A DNA stretch of 64,000 bases from Atrichornis clamosus (GCA_013400975.1 WBMZ01010840.1:176763-240762); one strand, 5' to 3'; counted from the first letter of the stretch, positions 12,901 through 28,420 are shown. Made by a program: numbers and translations. The notes: generated by a model from the sequence alone, not told the origin.

Positions 12901-15900
12901 ACAGCTCCTTTGCTTTGTTATTGCAAAATACAAATGGCACCACTGATTCAGTCTCCCTGGTATCATGTTTTCTCTATGTGGTTCCACTATGTCTCCTCTA
13001 GCTTTATCTCCACTGCATCTTCAACATCTTCCCATTTGAAATACCCTGAACTTTTTGTTCTCTCCTGATGCAATCATCTCCCTTGTACATAACACTAATG
13101 AATTCATTTCATTGCTTTTTTTTATCCCTTTTTTTAAAATCAGATAGTCATATTTTTTTACATCACCTTCTATTTGAAATAATACAGTGTAAAGTGAATT
13201 TCATGTTCAAGGTGAGTTTGGAATATCAGTGTACATAAAAGAATACCTTATCTATTTCTATTTATTCTCCATCTCATTCTTAATGCAGCCTAACAATTAC
13301 CTTTTCTGACTACCACTGCACAATGAGTACACTTCTTAATTGTGCTGTCCATAATGACTTGATGCTTTTCTTAAAATGTTAAAAGCAATCGAAAATCCAA
13401 ATGAAAGTGCACAGAGTTAAGAAAGAATGAAGGATCTGAATACAAGATGTGGCCACATATTAAAATCCAATATATTCTTGGACTTCTTTGCACAATAATG
13501 TAGATTTTCTAGGTCATTCTAGAGTTTTCCACAATTTTTGTTAATCCTCACTAACCTTCACAACTTTCCATTTACTTTTTGTCACGCAACCATTTATCTC
13601 ACCTGTGTCTGCCGAAAGAGTGTTATTACAGGCCATTATGAAAATATAATTTTTTTTACTTACAAATCCTACTCCTTGCCTAAATTATCAGGACCCTTTT
13701 TATGTGCAAAGCAAAAGTTCATCCATATATTTATTAACTTTTCTTTAAAAACTTTAATATAAAGTTCACAGGAAGGTTTTTTATTAGCTAACTAAATGAC
13801 ATATTTACATATTTTAACTTAAGGAATTTTAACAAAATTATCTGTTTGTCCCTTTGCTTGCAAACAGTCATTCTTACAGGAGACTTCAATGGTGACTAGA
13901 TCAAATAGAATCTGCCTGTGAAAGCAGTTCTTATTTTGAAAAATGTTCTGCTGAAGCATCTTTTTTTTTCCTTATGTATGAAATTATGGAAGGTACATCT
14001 GATTATACAGACTGAAAAAAAGTCAGAAAAAATAATAGAAAAACTAGAAAATTAGATAAGTCCAGACTGTCAGGAGCAGATTGCTACAGGCTCAAGAAAT
14101 GAGGAACCATGCAGTAGGAAGAGCAGGAGGACTGAAAGGGAAAAGCAGAAAAAGGTGTGGGTAGTGAGCAGCGATGCCATCAATGAAAACAAAGAAATGA
14201 TTTGCAAAGAAAGCAGTCAGAAGCATCACAGTCTCTAGATTTATGACGTTTCTCCAGTAATAATGGTGGTTTAACTATCATAATATAGAGGATGATTCAA
14301 AAATGATGATGCTATGAAAAACCTTGGAGATGCTCAGTGGTCCGTCCCTATGCCTGTCTGGCGGAGAGCATGTTAGGGTTTTGCAAGAACAGAAAAACAG
14401 ACGGATACAGCCATGTGGGATGTCCTCAACAAAGGCAAATAATCAAAGCTGAATCTCTTCAGAGATATTGGGTAAGAGGTTACCAAGACATGAGAAGAAG
14501 TGGCAAAAAGTAGAAATGGAAGTATATCTTAGCAAACACCTAAATTGGCTGTTAAATCAGGCAGACAGCATGTACTTGGCTATGCCTGTACTTAAATCTG
14601 GGCAGTGAAAGCAGTAGATATTAAAAATAAGTACAGAAGTGTTGTCAATCATGAAGAGGTTTATAATTTGTTTTACTTGGAGCCCTTCAGGGCCCATAAA
14701 ACACAGACATGAAAATATTGTAATAATTTCTTATAAACAACTGAAAAAAATGTGTCAAGTATTATATATCAAAGATGTTTCCCACTGGAACTATAGGCAA
14801 CTTTTTTTATAGCTGACAAGATGGAGGAACTTGATATTATTGATGTAGAAATAATCACTGGGGAACACAAAACAGATGCAATGAAGATTCATAAGACAGC
14901 AGTCTAGCAAAAATTAACTGCAAGTCTTTTCAGAAACAATGATGAAAATTTGTTATAATGATTCCACTGAACAGGAGAGAAGGAAGAGAAAAAGATTAAA
15001 ACTGTGTAGATTTATGAAATAAAGACCATACAAAGTATATAGAATCATGGTGCTGCCAGCCACAAAGAAACCACTTTGCACTTTGCTGAAAAAGATATAC
15101 AGTGCCATCAAGCTCAAGAAAAATGAACTTTTTCACCCTAGTCACTTTTGAGTTATTTCACATAACTTCATTGACGAAAGTGGAAGAATGAATAGCAACA
15201 ACCATTCCCCCTAAGAAAGCAGATTTTTTTTCCCCAGAAATCTACTGAAAGTATAAATGAGCAATACCTGTAGAAGGCTCCAGACTTTATAGAATTGTTA
15301 GCAAGATAGGAATAGGTTATGATCCAAACAACAATGAAGAGTCTGGTCAAATGTCACCAGTGAAACTAGAAAAAGGTATGTCTTTATACTCATACACTCC
15401 AGGTTTCACTCAGAGTTCATTGGGTATCTGAACTCCTATGTGGACAATAGCTGACAGAAGTTGCTTCAGGAGATCTAGATTCCACAGACACATGACTCCC
15501 CAGTATGTCAATCAACAAAAGACTGATAACTGAATGAATTTTATAAGTAGCTGGTAGAAAAGTAAAATTACGGAAAGACACCATCAGTCTGAACCATACC
15601 ACATTGTAGTAGAAACCTTAGGAATTTAATTCTATAGGCAGCATGAATGAAAACTACTGTAATAACTCCAGCAAATGAGGCAATTGCACCTTTTGAAGGA
15701 GAATTACTGAATACTGAAACCAATTATCATCAACATTATTCTATGCCTTTTACTAAGTGTGTTTTTGTGTGGATGACAACAACGGAGCAAACCTAAAGCC
15801 CAACGGAAGATAAAAATCTTTTTCTGTGAATTTTACTACCACTTAGGCAGAATTGATTTGGGATATTGAGATCCTGAGATGGCTACAACCACCTGATGCT

Positions 15901-15998
15901 GTGCAAGTGAGGATGTGAGTTTTCCTGGGATGTGCAAGGTTTCTTTGAAAAAAAGTTAGTTTTTTGGAATGGGTTGGAATTTTTGGGTGTTTGTTTGA

Positions 15999-16132
15999 CC
16001 TTTTGTTTGGTTTCCTGAGAAAATTCAAGGACAAAGGGAAAAGATGTGAGCCTAGAATCACTTTCCCTTTTGTTTGGTTTCCTGAGAAAATTCAAGGACA
16101 AAGGGAAAAGATGTGAGCCTAGAATCACTTTC
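15999..16132 (+). repeat. Perfect 67-bp tandem duplication
   Basis: Two adjacent copies (15999..16065 and 16066..16132) are identical by eye over all 67 bases, each beginning CCTTTTGTTTGGTTTCCTGA and ending near AGAATCACTTTC. The flanking bases differ. The unit is unique non-repeat intron sequence as far as I can tell, so this looks like a single recent duplication, or possibly an assembly artefact. Confidence 0.95.
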
Positions 16133-19100
16133 CTGAAATTTTTTCAAAGCAGCAACCTGAACAAATTAATATGACTAGCCCAGCTCATTTAGAAATTCAA
16201 CAGCGTTGAGACTGGCTTTCTCAAATCAGATGAAGCAATTATGGAACAAAAATATGAAAGTGCTGGCTGCAAATAGAAAATTAGAAACTGCCAGGGTTAC
16301 AGTTGTTTTCAAAAAGCCTCCTTTGCAGGATCAGTGGACAAAATAAGGTAGAATAAATTTTTAAAGTATGATTTTACAGAATCACAAAGGGGAAAATTAA
16401 ACTTATTTTCAATCTCTAAGACTAACATTCATAATTTTTGACTACTTCAATTTATGTGAATGCAGAGGCTTGGTGCATAATTTCTCCATTATGAAAAAAA
16501 AAGAACTGGCAATCTACCTGAAGCAATTGAGAAATGTTTTACTTATATTTCATTATGTGGATTTGAAACCTTAAATTTCTGAAATAAACTGCCTTTTAAC
16601 TAAGATTTTTAATTTCATGAACTTGTAGCATGAAGGCTTTTTCTTGGATGGCACAGGGTGGATTTTTCTGTAACACACTAACAGCAAAAATGTGTAGTAA
16701 CTGTTTAAGTTAAAATCCCAAAGGCAGCAGAAATAGAATTGCGGAGCCTTGTGTTAAACATGGAGAGTAATGGAGAAAGGAAGTCCAGCCTGATATTTCT
16801 CATTGCCTTGAAGCCAGTACAATTTTTTGGTACATGCCCCAGTAGGGGACATATGAGTGTTGCAGGTGCAGTGTAGTCTTTGCCTTGGAATAATGATGTT
16901 GTTTAATTATTTTGGCCAGCTGTCAAATTTTCTTAGGAATTGCCAGTGAAAAACAATATACATGGTTTATAAATTATTAAAGTCTGTTGAACTGAAAACA
17001 GAATTTCATGTGAATTGTAATGTTAAGGATTCTGGAATAAAAGTTTCATTAATTTCTTATTACAGAAGTTATCAGCAAACTCCTAAATCCCTCTGACTTC
17101 TATACTACAGAGTGCACATATATGTGTGGATATTCAGTCTCTTCTTTGTGGCAACTGCTATTTTGTAGTTTGCTCTTTCTGGGGGAAAAAGTCGTATTTA
17201 AGTTTCTAACCAACTGGAAACTATACAACGATAATATAATTGTTTATACACTTCTATTTCTGTTTGTATTTTTTTTTATTATGAAGCTAATATAATTAAT
17301 TCAAAATAATTTTTTCACACTTCTAATAAGAATTTTCACATAGCCAATACAGTCAGTTACGGAAGAAGTGTGACTAATTGAAGTCACTACTCTGTACTAC
17401 TAATTTAGTTATTAATAACTGCTGATGAAGCAACATATGTAAGAATTAAGTTCAGAAAATAACAGAAAAAAAATTAGTGCTTTTGAACTCAATGCACAGT
17501 GATGTCCTGCCAGATCCTATGTTGGTATTTGGAGGAGGAAGCTCTGGAACCAGATAGCTGGAACAACCAGGACTTTTAGTCCAAACTCAAGCACTGAAAT
17601 AAAGATACAGACAGCAGGGAGGCCCTATTTTGTTAAAAGTCAGCCAAATAGAGGCAGAAAAAGGATCAGCAGACATTGCCACAGTAAGTATAGTTACACA
17701 GCCTTGAGAAAAATGCCTGAAGAAAAACTTGAGTAAAAGAGGCAAACATGGAAATCTTGAATAAATAAATCACTCCTTGTTTTTATTTCCTTTTGTTTCT
17801 AGAAAACATTTGCATGAAGTCATTGGCACAAGCTTGTTTACAAAGAAACACCTGATTTTTTAATATTTTTCTTCCTGTTATAAACCCACAAATCTTTATA
17901 AAATCAGAAAAGTTTTAATTGTTTTTTAACCTTTTAACTTTTAACTTATTTAAAAGTAGTAAAGCTTACTTTTCAGAACGTGGCATTGGAGAAGTTTGCA
18001 CCCTAAAAGGATGATAAGGCCTTCAGAAAATTTAATATATAAAAGCTATCATTTGGTATTATGGGATGACTTGCTAAAATTGCCAGGCTTATATTACTTT
18101 TAATATTAGGTGTCCTTTTTCATATGTTATTGTCTCACAGTTTAGACTATACTGAAGAGGGAAAATTAGTCAGGGACAGTCCATTTCTACAGATCTCAGC
18201 ACAGTCTTAGAATACCTTTGTTACAACAGCAGAATTAATTGCTTAAAAGCAACTGTAGTACACACTTTATTTTAGCTAATATTTTGACTTGACAAAAACA
18301 TTACGAAGAAGGCCTTTTGCAGTATCAAAGAAAAGCTACAAGTGATCAAGTCTTTTCAAAACGAATCCCAATATGTTGCTGTTAGTTTCACTCCACAAAA
18401 ACACATTTCAAGCTCTCTCTGAATTTTCTCCCTGCTCTAGCAGAACACTTGATGACTCCATTCCCTTGCATTAGGCCGAGTTAGCTCTGATTAATATTTT
18501 GCAACAGTGTTTACCAGCCAAGTAAATGCACTGGTTTCATTTGTACATATGAAGTGTATTAATCCATAAGGTACTTAAGAAATTGTCTGATGCAAAGTGG
18601 ATTATTAGTGGCATTGTTGATGAGGAGTCCACAGAGTGCTGCAGTTACCTGCATCTTAGTAGTTTCAAAATGTTTTCTAATATTTACAAATCTAATGCTG
18701 TTTAAGGTTAGGGATAATTTTGCTTTTATTCTATATATCCACTTTTTATTACCACCTTTTTTAAATATAAACTGTGATATAAAGGAAGATTTGTATCCCA
18801 CCTCTTTTTATCCTCGACTTGTATTACTTTGTCATATTTTCCAGACTTCCTGTTTTGCAATCCTTTTCTTGACTTAGCTCAGCCTTGTCTCTTGTTACTC
18901 AGTACTCAGGTTAAAGGACAGTTGAGGTGAGTAAAGCTGAGTAACTGCTGGTGTCCTGCAGACCATTTTCCTCTAATAGAGCTCAGAGTCTTTGTTTCCT
19001 CAATGGTATCCCTTTCCTGCATATAATTCCATTTGTAGTCCATCCTTCACCCCAAAATCCTTTTGTGCCCAATCAGTACTAGTTAACCATGAATACCTTA

Positions 19101-22100
19101 TTTAACAAATCAAGAGATGAGAAAGTCCCAGCAGAGACAAATGTGTCAGCCAGGACTAAACCAGTAATGGCAGATACGTCTGGTGTCTCACAAGTCTCCT
19201 TGGCTTTTAACACGGAGTCTAAATCTGATAAATCTCTTTTTGAAGTAAATCCCTAAATGATCCTGAATTACTTTAAAATGAATCATATAAAATGTTCTCT
19301 GAAAGAAAGTTAATGTACATGTACCTGCATATACATTTTAGCAGAGAATAATTAGATGCTGGAAAAAGAAAAGGCACTCATTGGCAGCACAGCATACACA
19401 AATTGCCATTTTCCCCAGACTTGCAAAGCTCTTCTATTCAAATAGAATTGAAGGCTTTATCAGAGTAAAACTGAATTTAGATTACAGTAGCCAGCTAGAA
19501 GTGGTTTACATGTAAATGAGAACCTAAGAAATTGAAAGATTTCCGACAATTTCTCCCTAGGTCGGAGTTTATTCCTCCTCCTTTCTTTATCTTAGTTTTC
19601 AAATTAATATTGCAGTGCATTTGGAAGCAGGATTTTTCAGCAGTCTCTTTCTCTTTCAATATAAATCACATTTCTTCTTTTATAGCTATACAATAGACAG
19701 GTAGGATTAACCCTGGGAAAGCAAGGCAATGCACACTTATTGAAAAACCTTGCAAAGTGGGAACAGCTTAGAGGATCACAGGTCCAAGATAATAGGAGAG
19801 GATGAAGATGCCTTAGATAAGGTTATCACATTCAGTGTAGATTTTCCTGGTTAGAAATACCTCTACAAAAGCAATTCTGTGGGCTAACACATAGCCCAGC
19901 ACTCTGAAGAGCTGTAGGCAGCACATACACTCAGTAGATTGATCTGTGCATATCTAATATACGTGACTGGCATCTCTTGGATTTGCTGTGAAAGGCAGCC
20001 AGGAGGAAAGAAAGAGTGAAAGAGTTTAGCCCTGGCAAGGGGGGCACATGTTCCCGATCACACCATAGCAGTGTTCTTGTGTTGTTAGCCCTTTTTTTCA
20101 CCTGTATTACTTCATTCATATCTGAATGTACGGAATTCAGTTCCTCTGCTGACATTGTGTAAAACTAGAGGAGCTGAAATTGTGGTTTTGTGGAAAGGGT
20201 CACAGGATTATCTGTAGGAAAGAATAAGGAAGACATGAGGATTGCTTGTAACTGGAACACAATGAAGAAAAATGTGTTAATTTAGGTAAAAAAAAAAAAG
20301 TCTTGATCTTCCTACTTCATTAATTCAAACCATTAGGTCTTGGTGAACTATGTGAGAGTATGTGTCTTGTAAAGAACACGTGAAAGTGGTTCTGTGGGAT
20401 CAGACCAAAGATTCCTCCAGCCAGTACCAGGTTCCTAATAAGGGGTTTGATACACAACAGGTTGGCAAGGTTAAAATTAAAAACATACAAATTTGCCCCT
20501 GAAAACCAAATATTTCTTCTTATGCATGTTGATACGGTAGTCAATAGCTTACTCTTTCAATCAAATCCTGAATTTTGGTCCCTAAAGATGTATTATGCGA
20601 TGTTATATAATTACTGCATCTATATTTTTCAAGTAGATTGTTATTGATTCTTTAGCATCATAACATTGCTTGGTGCTGTGATTTATATCGCATATGTGTA
20701 AGAAAACTGGCACCACATGTGTCAATGCATGCCCAGAGGTGTCATCCACTGCGTTTCTGCAATGGAAAAGTGGAAAAGAGATACCATCTCTCTATAAAGA
20801 TAATGATACTTACATATTACCTTTCTCTTAAAAATGAATCTTTACTGGCACGAGTTTGCTCAGCATTGGCAGTTTTCATAAGCAGTTACATAGGAAATAG
20901 TTTCAGCAGGAGGCTAACGGGCTTGCTTTGCCCTCTGTCCCTGCTACAAATGGACCCTCCAGGAAGTTTCCAGAGCCGAGATTATCAAGGTCTGTGAACA
21001 AGGGATAGTTGCTTTTTGCTGCCTCTTTGGCTGCTGCACTTATTAAAAATAAAAACTGTGAGAGTGCAATCAGAATTTAAGACCAACATTTCCTCTTCCT
21101 TAAGAAGTGATTCCATTTTAGGAATAAAATCTCCAGTCATGGCATATTAATGATGATGCTCCAACTCTTATTGGTTTACCCATGACAAATGAGGCAGAAT
21201 ACAGAAAACCTTTCACAATTCAATTTTTTTTCTAGTTTATTGGAATGGCTTTACTCCTCCATCCTTTCCCCTGGCCTCCTCTTCTATCTGTTTTGTTAAA
21301 TTTTTAGGTGCATGTGGCAGCGGGGTGCTTGTACCACTTAATTTCCCACAGCATTGAGAGCATCCCACAGTTAAGGCACTCTCACCCAGTGCAACCACAG
21401 AACCAGCTGTGTCTCCCTCACCCTCCAGCCTCACCGTGGCAGAAAAATACCCTGAAGCAGGGTGACTGTGGAGGCAGGGTAGAATTTACCCCAATGTGCT
21501 GTTCAGCCATTTCATGGTGCTGAGCACCCGCCCACACCCAGCACATCCTGACCAAAGCCATGCTGTCTGATGTAAATCCTGGAGGATCACCCAGTCTGAT
21601 AACAGCACCAGCTCCTAAGCATCCCTTGTGATGCTCTGAGGGTGCTGGAAGTAGAGGATGCTCAGCACTTGCCTGGGTGGAAAAAGCAGATATTTTAACA
21701 TAAAATGCAATTGATACAGGGCTCAGGGTTCAGAGGAAAGAGCCTAAAATAAATCATGGCCTGGGGAAAGAATATATCAAGGAAGTATTAAAATTTGTAA
21801 ATTTCAAATGTATTTAAGGATTCCAGCTCAGTATTTCCACTCTTTTCTGATGCTTCTACTGCATATACCCTATTAAAGAGCTGGCCAGATAATTAAATTT
21901 TTTTCCTTCCCTGACTCTTTGCAGTCTGTTCCTGCCACAATGTCTGAATTTGCCTTAGCTGCTTTTCGTTAGTTTGGCAAGTTAGAAACTGATCAGAATA
22001 TTAAATATTTAGAAAACTTGATTTGGGAAGTGCTCTGGCAAAAAAGTGTTCTGGTCTCTTCCTACAAAGTCTCACCTCAAAAGGGTGCTATTTATAAGAG

Positions 22101-22386
22101 CATTCATTCACAGTTTCCAGGAGTTTTCTAGTTCAAAAGGACAAAGAGCCATGTGGGATGTCATATTGCTTGGCTTCCTACTATTCTGTTGATGTAGCTC
22201 TGTTACAGTGTTCTTTTGCAGATCCCATCTGTGAGGATGACATATACAGCCCACGTAGGAGTATGGGTCATTTTTTTTAAAGGACAAGTGCTATCATAAC
22301 TGCATGCAGTTTCTCTTTTCTGACACTCAGACATAAACCCTCGTGCAAAAATTGGGTCTTTTGAGACAGTCTGGGAAGAAAGGCAG

Positions 22387-22440
22387 GGGGTGTGTATGTG
22401 TGCCTATGTGTTTCCCGTGTATGTGTATTTAACTGTGTAT
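22387..22440 (+). repeat. Degenerate TG-rich microsatellite
   Basis: The sequence is an interrupted run of TG and TATG units (GTGTGTATGTGTGCCTATGT and onward). It is a decayed dinucleotide repeat in intron 2. Confidence 0.6.
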
Positions 22441-25400
22441 TTTTCTTTATCAGTTGTCCTTCTTTCCACTTTATAAAGCATGGAAATTGGATTTGGTTTC
22501 TTTTTGCCACAGGAGGATGGTGGCATAGAGCCACTTTCCAGTCTGCCCTACATTTTCCCATGTTATCCTGCAGGCCAGCTCCCACAACAGTTTCTCACCC
22601 ACAGGCACTGTCCTTCACAGCTCTTCAGTCTGTCCTCGGCCCAACACCATCCAGTCACCTTCTCTTCCCTCTCAATATGTGTTTGATTGCCACACCCCTC
22701 TCCATGGATTTTTGTTTTCAGTCAGGCTTCTCTCATTCTTCAACATATGCTTCATAACTTTCCCAGCTGTTGTTTTTCTTTTTCTTTTTCAGACATTTTC
22801 TTTCTCTTCTTGGTTTCCCTACTCAGCCCTACCCAGGATTCTCATTTGAGTATGTCATCCTTCTGTCATTCATATGGACTACAATTGCCTTCCCAAATAT
22901 GGCTTCCAAAATAAACGGTACTAACTGAATTAAGTTGATGCCTGCAAGTAAATTAAAACATTTCAAGATGGAGCTCCTTTTTGTCTTCTTTGACCAACAT
23001 TTAATTTGCACATCTGATACTCCTCAAAATGAGTATTCTGCTTATGCTATGCTGCTTTCCCCTACTACCCTGAATTCTGCTACCATTTCAGTGTAGCTCA
23101 GTAATGTAATATGAATTATTTTTTACTGCAGAGTGCTTCTAGGCTATTTATTGGTCAATGCAATGCTTGAACCACATTGTCAATCTGCATTACTGTAAGC
23201 ATCTCCCAGCACAGAATCACTACCTCCTAACCAAACCCAAAGACTTGATTTGTAAAAGTCATTCTGGTGTTAGGGTTGGCTGTACTTCAGCTGTAATCTC
23301 TCATGACAAACAGCCACGAGGCTGAGTTATTGCTACAGATTGCCTGTGACTATAAATCCATCTATAAATGTTTATTCCTTCATAATCTATTAAGCATCTG
23401 AGATTGTATTTGAAACATATTGGGACAATCAGCACTTGAGACATATTCATTTATACCAACAGGATCAGATGATTATAATATTCTTGTAATTACACCACTT
23501 TGAGCATTCTCAGCAGGGATGTAATTGTTTTTTATCACAATATTTAAAATATGTATAGCTTTTGGTTTACCACCAGGTCAGAGTATTTCCTTTCCCTTTA
23601 GTCTATCTTAATACACTTTCCTACGTATTGGTAAGTATCTGGCATTTGAGATTCCTTGGTTAATAAAAGACATTTTATGGCTAGCAGTTGACTTGGATTA
23701 TATGTTATGAAAAAAGTAGCAGGTTTTTTCTGTCTGACTCTGAATTTTTGGAGCTATGTGGCAGCTTCTAAGGCACAGACATGAAAACAGAAATTAATTA
23801 CCATCTTACTGCAAAAGACTATGGGAAATTTTCTGCCCTCTACCCCAAGCCCCTGTCTGCAGAGAATTGTGATTGGAGTCCTTCTGCTGGCTCTCTACAG
23901 AGAAATAAATTTTCCTCTGGCTGAACAACCTTGAAAGAAATATTTTTGCTTGGAAAATTAATGAATACCCTCTGCTGACCTACTTGTTCACCTGAAGTTC
24001 CATCTCCTTGGTGTATAAGCAGCATTGTACTAGAAGAGAGTAGCAGACCTAGGAACAGCTGTGGAACTTACTGAAGTCTTTCCTCAATCCAACAGCTGAG
24101 AAGGCCTTCCTACCTAACTTCTTTAAAAGCTTCAGTTCCACTACAGGTACATCAGAGGAGGGAGGTCTTAGGTTTGGTGAGGCTGATTAAATGAAAAAGT
24201 ATGAGAAGGCGTATTCATAATCCACCATATGGAGCGTTGTTTTTCATGTGAATTCCTGGTTCAGGTCTCATCAAAACTGTATGTATGCATTTGTTTGTTT
24301 TACAAACTGGGATTTTTTATAATGCAAAATATTTTGTTAAAAAAATTCATTGTATGATCAGTTTGACATCCTTATCTGTCTTTATTGCTCCACAATTTGC
24401 ATTCAAAAATAAGGTGCTCTGTAAGCAATGGTGTAAATAAAGCGTTTGTGGGTTTCAAGTGAATTCACACATTGAGTACTGATCAAAGTGAACAATGGCC
24501 CTCCCCTGTGCTAGTCTACAGTAATACAGATCAACATTTTTCCTCTCCCTCACTGTGGAACTTATCTGATCTCTTTTTCTATCCATTTGCTCATTCTCAT
24601 TTATTCAATATTGAATGAATGAAAATGAAGGTATTGAATATGTGATTAACACTAACCAATAGATCCAAAATTTACTATGCAGGACTCAGAGAGAAAGTGA
24701 TGACAACACCTCTAAGAAACCTGTCTAAAAAACATAGCAAAATCAGACCAAGGCAGCACATGCTAAATTAATGGAACTCTGGCACCATGATAGATCTCGG
24801 CTAATAATTTGGCAATTAGAATTATCATCCCTTGTGGCTGTTTTTTTTCCCAGTCATGAAGGACGTTTTGGTCAAAACAATCGTCATTATATTTTTTAAC
24901 TATGTGAAAATAAAAATAAAATTCGTTCCAGTGAACTTTGCAGATGTCATGAAACCCTTGGCATGATAATTGATAAGGAAGACAGGTTTAGCTCTGCACA
25001 AGAACGTGAATCACATGCTAGACTATGCCCACACTATGGATGAGAATGTATGACACATTTACCAGTGGTGTTTGTATTTTAGGAAACAGTGACTTGAAAG
25101 CAAATTTGAGCTGAACATGAGCTAAAAATGTGATAGAGTAGCTAAGAACACAGTGACAATCATATCTAAAAGGAAGGAACTACTGAAGAGAAAAGTGTTA
25201 CCACTTGATAATTTATTGGTGAAAATTTTTATTCGGTTCATGCACCTGCACATTAGCAACAACACTAAAATGATAGGAAGGGTCCAGAAAAAAATGATGG
25301 AGAGTGTTTGAAACCTGGAAAATCTTCCCAATTCTGAGAATAATGAAGTTAAAACTATTCAAGCTTCAGTAGCTTAAATATATTGTGATACATTAAGCTA

Positions 25401-26765
25401 GCAGAATACTTCACAGAACATAATCTTTGCTGTGCTGGCTGCCCGTGTGTCCTTTATCTTGTGGGCAACACAAGGTTGTTTTGTCCGCGAGGAAAAGGGG
25501 GTTAGCTGTTTTACATTCACCATGGCTAAAGGTGAACACAAGAACCTCTGCTGTAGAGTAGCTAATGTACTATCTCCTTGTTGCCTGACCGTGACCTGCC
25601 CTACGGTGACGCATCCCTCGTGAACTTAAAAATAGGTTAAATGTGACACAGTAAGGACACAACAGTACAAACATGGGAAGCTGTCATATTTTTGTGATAC
25701 ATTTAAAGTAACATGATCCAGCAGCTGGAAACTGGAGCTGGAAACACTGAGACCAGAAACTAAAATCTAGTTTTCTACAGATGTTAGATCTATCAGTTAC
25801 GTTCTTGAGGCTGAAATTACAAAGGTTTCTAAAAACTCCCATTAAAATTTCATCTTCGATACAGGGCATACCTTAGAAACATCTTGGATCTGATTTGTCC
25901 AAGAAGTCACATTGCAAAAATAATTACACTTCCTTTTAAGAATCAGCATGTTTAAAAGCATAGAAAGTTTCAAGGTTTCTTCTGCCTCCTTGACATGCGA
26001 TCCCAACAGCAACCATACTCCAGGGAGCATACATGGTAGGAATGTCTGGACTGAAAATCAATGTATGGATTATAGCTATACTGATTTTAAATGACACTTT
26101 ATAAACTATAATTTCTTTACAACTTACCCCTTATAAATTAGGATTAGATCATATAGAAAGAGAAGGCACAGACAGTGGCAAATGAGATTAAAGTTAGGAA
26201 AGGCATGCTGAAGAGTGAGCTCTTCCTCTTGCATGCCAACAACACGGCTGATTCCATCAGCATTCAGCTGAAATGTGAACTTGTGGGCATCTTGCCATCG
26301 CTGAAGACCCATCTATAGAAAGCTTGCCCAAGATACATTTATATAAGGTGTACACAATACCTGTTTGAAGGTTTTTTGGTGAAATTTATGTTTCTTCTGG
26401 TCAATAACCTGCTTCCATGCTGCTTAGTAGGACATTGCACTCACCATTTCCTTCCCCTTAATAGCTTTCTCTCTTGTTGATGCTTTTAGATAGCAAAAAA
26501 GGAAGAGGACATTCATTTACTTACAGTCCAAATCCTGTACCATATCCCTGTTGCATTTGGAGTGCTACAAAAGCCCACAGAAGAAACACTTGCCATCTGA
26601 ATCCACAGAAGAGATGAGCTTCAGTGGCTGAACTGAGGTAGAGTGTGCACATGATTTTTTATTTCACTAAGGAGTCTTAGGAAAGTACATCCTATGCTAT
26701 TTGCCTCAGTTTTCTTCTTTGAAGGTTAAAACTATATTTTCAGAAACATGCAGGGTCACTTTGGT

Positions 26766-26797
26766 TTTTGCACACACAGACATATACACACACACGG
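26766..26797 (+). repeat. Short interrupted CA microsatellite
   Basis: ACACACAGACATATACACAC then ACACGG. It is a short interrupted dinucleotide repeat in intron 2. Confidence 0.6.
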
Positions 26798-28420
26798 ATG
26801 CATATTAAACAACATACAGAAAATTTGAGTCAAAATCTGACAAGAATTATTATTCTGTCAAAATCTTATTGCAGAAATTTTAGACAGCAGCACTCTCAGC
26901 TTTCCAAAAGCAGGACCTGATGCACAAGGTTAATCACAAAGATTCATTTTGTTGAGGGATCAGAAACCCAGAGCTGGCTCTATATAATACCTAAATCCCT
27001 TAATGCAACCAGCAGAGCCACCGTGCTTCTGTCCTCTAAAGCTGATGCTTTCTATTAATTCCAGATACCTGTGCATTCATCTTTCTTTTCAGGCCAGTTG
27101 CTAACAGAAGAGTTTTGTGGTTTGAGAGAAAGGTAAATTTGCAGTTCAGAAAGACAGGAGATAAACTGCTGGCTTCTTTGCAGTTAATAGGATATTTCTT
27201 ACTGCCTTCAGATCAGAATTTCACCAAACACATTTGATTATGCAAAGTTACACTTCTGTATCCTTTTCTGTACATTTATTCACATGCAAATGAAAATCAG
27301 AAACACTTCTGAACTCTGATTTCACATGGAGATGAAAGGTTTTCCCAGGAAACAAGTAACATGAAAAATTACAGGCATATGTATATTGTTCTCTAATAAT
27401 TTCTATGATATAAATTTAAAGCTAAAATCTACTGACTCCTAAGGATAAGACACTTTCATCAAAAACTTTAGACCATGGCAAGACAAAATGCTACCTGGAA
27501 ATCATCAGAACTAATGATACTTAAAACTGAATCTGAATTTTTTTCTTTTGTATGATTTTTATCAAGATTCAGCAGAACACGTGGTAACCCTACAGGTGAT
27601 TACACTTTTCCATCTCGCCATGAAGGCAGGGAAAGTGGAATTAAATGACTTTTGAAGAAGAGGACAATGTGAACATGGTATTCCTGGACTATCCCGTTTT
27701 CTCTGTATCACTTCAAATAGGTAGTGAAAGCTGACTAATCACATTAACATTTAAGGACACTATCTTATAATAATGGCTGGGAGATATCTCTGTTCATGTC
27801 ACTCTGTAAAGAAATGACCTGAACAGAAAATATGCTTTGTGTGAATCTCCCATTTATTGGACTAATAATGTGCAATAACTGGAGTGTGTAGAAATCACAA
27901 TGCAGAGGTGGAAACAGTTTGTGGAAATATAGTAGAGGCTGCAATTCCCAAAATGGTTCAAAAAAACAAAAAAAGGTCTGTCAGAAAGTCTCAAGGCAGA
28001 ATAAATATTGTTTCTTCTGCACCAGGAGAGCTACAAGAACGTCCATATTCTTTGAGACATTTGCTTCCTGTCAACCTGTTTGGTTGGTCTATGACAGAGC
28101 AGAAGCAATTTTATAATAGACATTAATGTATTTATAGCAAAAGATATTATCTGGCTTAAATTTGGAAATATTTCATTAAAAAAACCCAAAGGTGAGCTAC
28201 TTATATGACACACTGATATACCCTTATCTTTCAATGGTCTTATGTCCTAATAATGATGAATGACAGGTGATCAGATGAGATGGAAGCTATAGTGAAATGT
28301 ATATGTGGTTACAAAGCCTTTACTGAAAATGGCCTTGCTGCTTCAAGGATGGCCACAAATATTCCATTACAAGTTGAGTGTGAGTTTGTGTAAAAAGATA
28401 AGGACACTATCTACATTTAC

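Larger units (their letters stand above)
5501..28420 (-). other. CLVS1 intron 2 (about 22.9 kb)
   Basis: This is the intron between two confidently placed exons, with consensus GT and AG ends. Apart from the ancient LINE relic, the CR1 3' end, the 67-bp duplication and short simple repeats listed separately, I recognise nothing in it. Open frames up to 126 codons occur, but none resembles a known protein or has exon-like flanks. An alternative exon cannot be excluded from sequence alone. Confidence 0.8.

Noticed and set aside
28417..28420. Apparent end of the CLVS1 frame at a TAA stop
   Set aside because: The stop is intronic: the sequence AG|GTAAAT is a donor, and exon 3 restores the expected arginine codon and protein.
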